Shown here in pieces: positions 57,565 through 64,000 of a stretch of 64,000 nucleotides of DNA; position 1 is the first letter of the stretch, and each line of letters starts with the position of its first letter. Both the position numbers and the translations under genes were made by a program. The stretch is from Mytilus californianus (taxonomy: Eukaryota > Mollusca > Bivalvia > Mytilida > Mytilidae), in NCBI RefSeq assembly GCF_021869535.1, contig NW_026262593.1:69900322-69964321 (forward strand). Reading direction: 5' to 3'. The notes under the pieces were generated by a model. It worked only from the letters and a program-made list of their open reading frames with translations. It ran no database searches and had not been told where the DNA came from.

Positions 57565-58575
57565 TAGGTGACTCCCGAGGTATGCACAAAATTGGCGCGA
57601 GAGAGCATGACCTGTACATATGAGCGGATCATCCTGTTCGTCAGGCGAAATTCTTCAGTAGCGCATGGTCCGATTCGAAGTGTGTCACAAAATTTAAAAA
57701 AGAATGTAAAAAAATGAGAAAAATCAAGGAACAAAAAATATATGTGAACATAACAAGAACACTATATTTATGAATAATATTGTTCGGGGGTTCTGAATAC
57801 ATAATAATGTAATTAGTATAACCTTGCATGAAAAAAGACGTGGATACGTACTAAATGTTTGTGTGTATAGGTATAATAAATTTGACTGTTTTTCAACAAT
57901 AATGAGATTTGTAAACTTAATACTACTGCACACATTGTGTACTTGTAATGTATGTATCTAAATTGTTCATAAGTACATGTAACACTACAATTTTCTCCTA
58001 GAATAATTGGATTGACCCAAATATAATTAGAAAAGAAATACGCATTTACCACAACTATTACTATAAATAAGGTGGAATGCTGTAATTCAATTTTCAATTA
58101 TCATGCATTGAGATGTAAAATGCTTTTCAGAAGAAAAGAACAGAAAAAATGACGCTATCCACGTATACCATAAAAATTAACAAAGTACAACCCTCAAGAC
58201 ACCTCAATTTCTTTAAATGTCTGCATGTACGCAGGTAAACAAATTTAAACCATCGGTATACACTGAAAAATCGATAGTCTCAAATGTGGTGTACAAATTG
58301 ACATCTACAATTGCCGTGTGAATTCATTTACTCATTGGCCAATGAAAAAGGAATATATGACATGGTCAACTTGATTGGTTTAAATATGATAACCTTCACC
58401 TCATTGGAATTTACTATGTATATTATAGTAGTAAAAAAAAGAAAAAGAAAACCTCAAAAAACCTGATTTGTTAGTTTGCAAAAGAACATATTTTAAATAT
58501 TAAGATATCATCATCATAGGTAAATCAAAACAACACAAATAAGTTTATTAATACTACTAAGTTAGTTATACTAGA
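57565..58575. other. Inter-ORF region of the LINE, nothing recognised
   Basis: About 1 kb between ORF1 and ORF2 with only short frames. This is long for a LINE. It may include a later insertion, but no duplication was found. AT-rich, with an A-rich tract near 58430-58460. Confidence 0.5.
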
Positions 58576-59404
58576 CTACCATCCATCTGGTGTATTGTAG
58601 GACGGGTCTACCTTGTCGACTGCTTGGACGAATCTAGTTGTTGTAGTTACATCATAGAATTGATCTTGTTTGTCAAGCATACAAAGTTTACCATTAGTTG
58701 TCCATAGCTGTTTTTGTTCTTTTTCAACAGTTTTCTGCAGTGGTAGAGTATATTGTTGCGAAGTATGGTTAAATCTTCATTGATGTAGACCGACTTAAAG
58801 TTTGCAGTTTCTTTCAGATTTTTTCTACATTTGAGTATCCTGAACTTGACACCAGGTTCTGATAATCTAACAATGATCTGACGATGTTTTGGATCACTGT
58901 TATCATCGGGGTTTGATAATTTACCAACTCGATGTGATCTGAGAATGTCAACTCCCTTAAACTCGGGATCAATATCAGAAATAATTTTGCAAACAACTTC
59001 TGTTGTGTTTCTCTCATCATTTGGTTCAGGGACACCAGATATGCGGATTAAGCTTCTTCGCCCATATTGTTCGACTGCATCTACATCTTCTCTAAGTTTT
59101 TTGTTTTCGTATTTCAGTTGGTCATTTGTTCAAGTAGTGGCTCTGTGTGCGACCTGATTAGATTTGTAATGTCAGTATTAATATTGGACTTTACAGCATC
59201 TGCTATTTTTTGTATGTCTTCATCAGAGATGGTAAATTGTGGTAAGAGTGTGTGCACCGCTTCAGCAGTATGAGAACTAACGTCTATGTAACGTTGATCC
59301 ATTACGTCTGTGCGTGATCTTTTATCTTCACGTTTTGGTGGGGTGGGATTACTTGTTCGCATACGCCTTTTACCGGTATTTGTGGAACTAGGAGAGGACA
59401 TCAA
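58576..59404 (-). pseudogene. LINE ORF1 with two frameshifts
   Basis: The first frame (59404-59114) gives MMSSPSSTNTGKRRMRTS and a basic, Ser/Pro-rich N-terminus (nuclear-localisation-like KRRMR), then an acidic helical stretch to EPLLEQMTN. A single-base loss near 59135 moves the frame to YENKKLREDVDAVEQYGRR, then SLIRISGVPEP, the coiled coil and RRM-like start typical of ORF1 proteins of animal LINEs, and on through SHRVGKLSNPDDNSD and RQIIVRLSEPGVKFRILK. Near 58750 another one-base change leads to KLCMLDKQDQFYDVTT and ending PDGW, then stop at 58576-58578. An intact version would be about 275 residues, a normal size. ORF1 proteins coat LINE RNA. Confidence 0.75.
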
Positions 59405-59791
59405 TTTATGTTGTAAAACAGTTCAATACAAGTTGAGTAAATTGAGTATGGATGACTCTGTATTGTTAATAGTTTGTGTACTTGTGTGTGTAGTGCTTAC
59501 AATATATAAAGTCAAATGTAAACAATGTACCTTTTACTCCGTGAGTTGTTTTAAAAGTCCTCCATTTTTAATGATTGTCCTAAATGAGTCGATGACCACA
59601 ACACATTTAATAAGTCATAGTCATAGTTATCACTAAAACACACGGATTTTTTCTTCAAACGTATATCTAGTATATTTCATTGCAGATTCAATCCTTCATT
59701 ACCCCCAAACGATACGGGTTTCTGAATATTTTACATTTTTATATCCCACTAATTTTGGCTGACCATCTACCCTTGAGCATGCGCAAAATTG
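59405..59791 (-). promoter_or_regulatory. 5' untranslated leader of the LINE
   Basis: About 390 bp between the ORF1 start and the 5' boundary set by the target duplication. It should hold the internal promoter, as in other LINEs. No specific initiator or motif could be assigned. Confidence 0.5.
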
Positions 59792-59805
59792 TGGTGGATA
59801 TTTAG
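59792..59805 (+). repeat. Right target-site duplication of the LINE
   Basis: TGGTGGATATTTAG, identical to 53771-53784. It is followed by the rest of repeat L ('ttgtttgaaacaaccagcac'). Confidence 0.9.
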
Positions 59806-59865
59806 ATAATATTGTTTGAAACAACCAGCACTACTGCCATGCCAAATTTGACCATAAGTTTAACA
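59806..59865. repeat. Terminal piece of repeat L, copy 2
   Basis: 'attgtttgaaacaaccagca' then 'ctactgccatgccaaatttg' aligns with 10655-10715 of copy 1 ('aaccaccaagaactagtacc' and 'atggcaaatttgg'). It is joined directly to the family E array. Confidence 0.65.
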
Positions 59866-61645
59866 TAGGGGTCAAATGCAGTTTTTGGCTTATATCTCAA
59901 AAACTAAAGCATTTAGAGCAAATCTGACAGGATGTAAAAATGCTCAATAGATCAAGATAAATCAGCCCTGAAATTTTTAGACGAACCGAACAACCCATTG
60001 TTGGGTTTCTGCCGCTAAATTGGTAATTTTAAGGAATTTTTTCAGTTTTCGGTTATTATATTGAATATTATTGAAGATAAAGATAAACTGTAAACAGCAA
60101 ATATGTTCAGCAAAGTAAGATCTACAAAAAAATTTAATGACCAAAATTGTCAATTGACCCCTTAAGGAGTTATTGCCCTTTAAAGACGATTTTACACAAT
60201 TTGTTCATTATTTTTGCTAACATTTTAAAATCTTCTCCTCTGAAACTACTTCTAAACTTTCACTGAATGTTCCTAAGGGTAACTGGTTTATAACTTGTAT
60301 CCGAAGTTTTGATCCATTAACAAACATGGCCGCCATGGCTAAAAGTAGAACATAGGGGTCAAATGCATTTTTTTGGCAAAAGTGACATGGAGTTCAAGTG
60401 ATGAATAAGTCAAGATCTATCCGCTATGAAGTTTTCAGACCAATTGGACCACCCATTGTAGGGTTACTGTCCGAAATAGTTAATTTTTATGAAATTTTAC
60501 TGTTTTTGGTTATTATCTTTAATATTATAATAGATAGAAAGAAAGTGTAAATGGCAAAAATGTTCAGCTAAGTAGGATCTACAAATAAATTAATGATCAA
60601 AATAGTCAATTGACTCCTTAAGGAGTTTGTGCCCTTGAAACGTTTATTTTTTACATTTTTTCGTGCAAGTCTATTACTTTTTCAAAAAATCTTCTTCTCT
60701 GTAACTACTTGGTCAAATACTTCAAAACTTTTACTGAATGTTCCTTAGGGTATTTAGTTTATAAATTGTATCCAAAGTTTTGATCCATTAACAAATATGG
60801 CCGCCATGGCTAAAAATAGAACACAGGGGACAAAAGCAGTTTTTGGCTTATATCTCAAAAACTACAGCAGTTACAGCAAAAGTGAAAGGGAGTTAAAGTG
60901 ATAAATGGATCATGATCTATCTGTAATGAAATTTTCAGACAAGTTTGATAACCCATTGTTGGGTTACTGTCGGAAATAATTTATTTTTATTACATTTTAC
61001 TGTTTTTGGTTATTTTCTTTAATATTATAACAGATAGAGAGAAAGTATAAATGGCAATAAATGTTCAGCTAAGTAAGATCAACAACATGATCAAAATAGT
61101 CAATTGACCTCTTGAGAAGTTATTGCCCTTAAAACGTTTTTTTTTTAAATTTTTGTGAGTCTAATTACTTTTTCAAAAATCTTCTTCTCTGAAACTACTT
61201 GGCCAAATACTTAACAAACTTTAATTGAATGTGCCTTAGGGTATTTAGTTTATATATTGTATTCATGGATTTGACCCATTTAAAAACATGGCGGCCGTTT
61301 TTAAAAATAGAACATAGGGGTCAAATGAAGTTTTTGGCTTTCATCTCAAAAACTAAAGCAGTAAGAGCAAAACTGACATAGGTGAAAATGTTAAACAGGT
61401 TTAGATCTACCTGTCAAGTAATCTTCAGACCAATAGGACAACTTATTGTTGGCTTACTGTCCAGAAATAATTAATTTTTAGGAAATTTTACAGTTTTGGG
61501 TTATGTTTTATCTTTATATTATTATAGAAAAGAAAGAAAGTGTAAATGACAAAATTGTTCAGCAAAGTAAGATCTACAAATAAGTCAAATGCCTGAAACT
61601 GAAATTACAGGTGAGCGATATCAGGCTCTCATGAGCCTCTTGATT
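59866..61645 (+). repeat. Family E tandem array, units of about 480 bp
   Basis: The anchor 'agaacataggggtcaaatgc' or close forms occurs at 59872, 60349, 60830 and 61311: spacing 477, 481 and 481 bp. Each unit contains 'ttttggcttatatctcaaaa', 'ttttggttattatctttaat', 'cagctaagtaggatctacaa', 'tcaattgactccttaaggag' and 'aacatggccgccatggctaa'. The array ends at 61609-61643 with 'caggtgagcgatatcaggct' and a hairpin ctctcatgagcctcttg. Units are diverged, so the array is old. No coding. Confidence 0.92.
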
Positions 61646-62050
61646 TTGACCAATCTGCCGGACTATAAACAAAATTCGATATAAGAAGACGGCTTTTCAT
61701 TTCCTATTGTTATTTTTCCTTTTTGGACGGCGATGTTGCGTTGGTCCATTCTTTCGGTTTATATATTTCCCTCCTTTATGTCCGTGTCCGAAGTCCCGTT
61801 TTAAGTTTCAATGAACGTAATATATGCATAACTGGTGAATTGTTAAGTCGGAGATTTGTTTCTACAAATTACTAAAAACCGTTACCTAATTTTATCATAC
61901 ATGTTTTCAAATAGGTGTGGAGGTTTTGTCGTCCCTTGAAAAAAGATCTTATTACAGGTTATCAATTTAACAGTATAGTTAAATCTTTGTATATTGTTTT
62001 ATCAGTTCTAAAAACTCATCAAAGATACTTGGCTAGATGTTGGGTACACC
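61646..62050. other. Non-coding, nothing recognised
   Basis: AT-rich. A short 'ataagaagac' near 61681. No supportable frame. Confidence 0.4.
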
Positions 62051-62053
62051 ATA

Positions 62054-62092
62054 ATCGGGTTTCGTCTTCATAAGACGTAGGGCTTGAATTAA
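62054..62092 (-). ncRNA. Decayed hammerhead ribozyme relative
   Basis: Minus strand: GCCCTACGTCTTATGAAGAC followed by GAAACCCG. Stem II GTCTT/AAGAC around ATG and the following GAAA match the motif at 18919-18960, but the CTGATGA core is reduced to about CTACG and the stem III/cleavage site is changed. Not expected to cleave. Probably a remnant of the same or a related family. Confidence 0.45.
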
Positions 62093-62210
62093 AACAGATG
62101 GAAAGCCAAATCAAATACAAGTACGAAAGTTTCTTTTCGTCCATTGTGACATCACCGAGTGAGACTAAAAACCGAATATGTACTTACCATGAGCAACCCG
62201 ATAGGTGCAC
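62093..62210. other. Non-coding spacer
   Basis: No feature recognised. Confidence 0.4.
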
Positions 62211-62214
62211 TTCG

Positions 62215-62400
62215 TGAAGAAAAATATGTTAACCCTTCACGAGCACCCGAGATCACCCATAGATTTTGGTTGGGTTTGTGTTGCTCAGCGTTAAGTTTTC
62301 TATGTAGTGTTTATAGAATTGTTTGTCTATCGTTGACTTTCATTTTGTTGCCATTAAGTTGTCAGTTTCCCGTCTGATAATGTGCTTCGAATAGCCCCTT
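62215..62400 (-). repeat. Family A copy, minus-oriented
   Basis: 'cacgagcacccgagatcacc', 'gattttggttgggtttgtgt', 'tgctcagcgttaagttttct' and 'tttcattttgttgccattaa', then 'gtcagtttcccgtctgat'. Reverse complement of family A with the usual divergence. Confidence 0.75.
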
Positions 62401-62805
62401 CTCTTGGTTCTGTCTGCCTCATTGATATAACATGATTGGGCGGTAGATACCGCCCCTGGTATTTACCGCTATTTACCGCCCCGGACAATACTACTCAAGT
62501 GATCATTAATGGCAAAAAACTGGTCGATTGGAAATTTTATGTTTGTTTTTACTATTTATTGAAGTAAAAAATGATAAAAAGTAAGATATATTTAAACTTT
62601 AATCTTTAAGCATGTTTCAGCTGATATAAATGAAGGAATTTGATATGTTGTATTCATTTGTAACACTTATACCTACTAATTTAGTATTTATAATTATGAT
62701 ATTGCATATTTTAGATAAATACAAAGAATTGACAAATTAATTATAACAACATTTTTCAATCAAGATTTTGTTTATTGAAAATGCATAATTTTTATAGGTA
62801 AATAA
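62401..62805. other. Non-coding; short GGCGG words
   Basis: 62435-62485 contains 'gggcggtagataccgcccct' and 'accgctatttaccgccccgg', making a small inverted repeat of GGGCGGTA and TACCGCCCC. Otherwise AT-rich. Confidence 0.45.
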
Positions 62806-62809
62806 AACT

Positions 62810-62841
62810 AGAGGCTCTCAAGAGCCTGTGTCGCTCACCTG
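62810..62841. repeat. Terminal motif, inverted relative to 61609-61643
   Basis: 'agaggctctcaagagcctgt' then 'gtcgctcacctg'. Its reverse complement matches the motif ending the family E array. Both contain an AGGCTCT/AGAGCCT hairpin. It starts the tandem array that follows. Confidence 0.75.
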
Positions 62842-64000
62842 ATTCTACTTTGGTTTTGGAAATCATGTAAAAATAGATTAAAATCATAACAGATACCCTA
62901 ATAATGAGTGAGGCCAAATTTGGTTTAATACTGGTCCTGTAATTTAATAAAAAATCCTGGTGGCCATCTTGAACAGTAAATCGGCAACAAAGTAGCAACA
63001 CTTAATCAGCACCTCATAAGAAACATTTATGCCATGTTTTGGTTTCATTCCATTCAGTGCACCTCTAGAAGAAGCGTTTGTATGTATTTTCCATAGGGTC
63101 TTATGTTAAGGAAGTCCCCCCATTAGCGGCCATCATGGATGAAGGATCAGCTTCAAAGTAACAAAACTTAGTCAGCACCTCATAAGGAACATTCATGCCA
63201 TGTTTGGTTTCAATCCATTCAGTATGTGGTTCTCTAAAAGAAGACATTTGTATGTATTGTCCATAGGGTCCTTTGTTAAACATTGTCCCCATCTGGCAGC
63301 CATCATGGATGAAGGATCAGCTTCAAAATAACAACACTTGGTCAGCACCTCAAAATGAACATGCATGCCATGTTTGGTTTCATTCCATTCAATGGTTCTC
63401 TAGAAGAAAACATTTGTACGTATTTCTCATAGGGTCCTATGTTAAACTAAGTCCTCCGCTGGCGGCCATCTTAGATTATGGATCGGCTTCATAGTAACAA
63501 CTCTTGGTCAGCACCTCATAAGGAACATTCATGCCATGTTTGGTTTCATTGCATTTAGTGGTTCTCTAAAAGAAGACATTTGTATGTATTTCCCATAGGG
63601 TCCTATGTTAAACTAAGTCCCCCGCTGGCTGCCATCTTGGATGATGGATCAACTTCAAAGTAACAACACTTGGTCAGCACCTCATAAGGAACATTCTTGC
63701 CATGTTTGGTTTCATTGCATTCAGTGGTTCTCTAAAAGAAGACATTTGTATGTATTTCCCATAGGGTCCTATGTTAAACTAAGTCCCCTGCTGGCGGCCA
63801 TCTTGGATTATGGATCAGCTTCATAGTAACAACACTTGGTCAGCACCTCATAAGGAACATTCATGCCATGTTTGGTTTCATTCCATTCAGTGGTTCTCTA
63901 AAAGAAGACATTTGTATGTATTTCCCTTAGGGGCCCATGTTAAACTAAGTCCCCCGCTGGCGGCCATCTTGGATTATGGATCGGCTTCAAAGTAACAACA
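62842..64000 (+). repeat. 166-bp tandem array, at least six units, truncated by the window
   Basis: The anchor 'agtaacaacacttggtcagc' or close forms is at 62991, 63157, 63327, 63493, 63659, 63825 and 63991: spacing 166, 170, 166, 166, 166 and 166 bp. Units include 'ctcataaggaacattcatgc', 'catgtttggtttcattccat', 'gacatttgtatgtatttccc' and 'ggcggccatcttggattatg'. Later units are more alike than the first. Each has a frame of about 60 codons (MDQLQSNNTWSAPHKEHSC type) but the period is not a multiple of three, so the frame shifts from unit to unit and is not coding. Confidence 0.93.

Larger units (their letters stand above)
53785..59791 (-). mobile_element. APE-type LINE (CR1/Jockey-like), full length, 6.0 kb, inactivated
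   Basis: The 5' end is at 59791 and the 3' end at 53785. Order on the minus strand: 5' leader of about 390 nt, ORF1 (59404-58576), about 1 kb between ORFs, ORF2 with endonuclease (57564-56371), RT (56358-55135) and a C-terminal domain (55118-54147), then a 3' end of about 360 nt carrying AATAAA near 53800. An exact 14-bp duplication flanks it, showing target-primed integration of a full-length copy into repeat L. ORF1 has two frameshifts, and ORF2 is broken between EN and RT and between RT and the C-terminal part. It has no poly-A tail. The clade is not certain. Confidence 0.9.

Noticed and set aside
62842..64000. CRISPR-like regular repeats
   Set aside because: Repeat units are contiguous and 166 bp long with no spacers, and the genome is animal.

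Overview
The window looks like nuclear DNA from a bivalve mollusc, most likely a marine mussel (Mytilus or a close mytilid). It is AT-rich, has no operons and very little long coding sequence, and is packed with diverged repeats that I recognise as typical of mussel genomes: the block with the 'caacacgaaccccaccaa' core, the block around 'gatgtggtatgattgccaat', the block with the 'gacgaaacgcgcgtctggcg' core, and the 'ccatcttggat / gccgccat' repeats. The species is inferred; no species-specific gene was read.

Host gene: two exons on the minus strand encode the C-terminal half of a Src-type tyrosine kinase domain. The first (45246-45377) is 132 bp; the last coding exon (16317-16525) ends in a stop codon. 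Their splice sites and phases fit. The intron between them is 28,720 bp and is filled with mobile DNA. The predicted tail has no tyrosine at the place where Src family kinases carry the inhibitory one. I found no earlier exons to the right.

Intact or recently inserted elements: (1) a BEL/Pao LTR retrotransposon, 24213-31759, minus strand, with 717-bp LTRs that differ at three positions by eye, a 5-bp GTACA target duplication, gag and a 1193-codon pol separated by one in-frame TAA; (2) a 6.0-kb APE-type LINE, 53785-59791, minus strand, bounded by a 14-bp target duplication, with frameshifted ORF1 and ORF2 and a 2A-like GIEPNPGP motif before its endonuclease; (3) a tRNA-derived SINE, 36856-37118, with a 13-bp duplication; (4) an 826-bp MITE, 41855-42680, with roughly 90-bp inverted ends and an 8-9-bp duplication.

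Older material: at least seven fragments of one reverse-transcriptase family (probably Penelope-like) at 10.7, 17.3, 19.4, 19.7-20.6, 22.3, 33.6 and 47.3 kb; a large dispersed repeat present twice (7.15-10.72 kb and 49.18-53.78 kb, the second cut by two later insertions); and several short interspersed families (called A-G here). Tandem arrays lie at 12.9, 48.7, 52.6, 59.9-61.6 and 62.9-64.0 kb, the last running off the window.

RNA: a complete hammerhead ribozyme motif lies at 18919-18960 inside a mussel repeat, and a decayed relative is on the minus strand near 62.05 kb. No tRNA, rRNA or CRISPR locus was found. The remaining stretches are AT-rich intron or intergenic DNA in which I see nothing supportable; they are listed as such.
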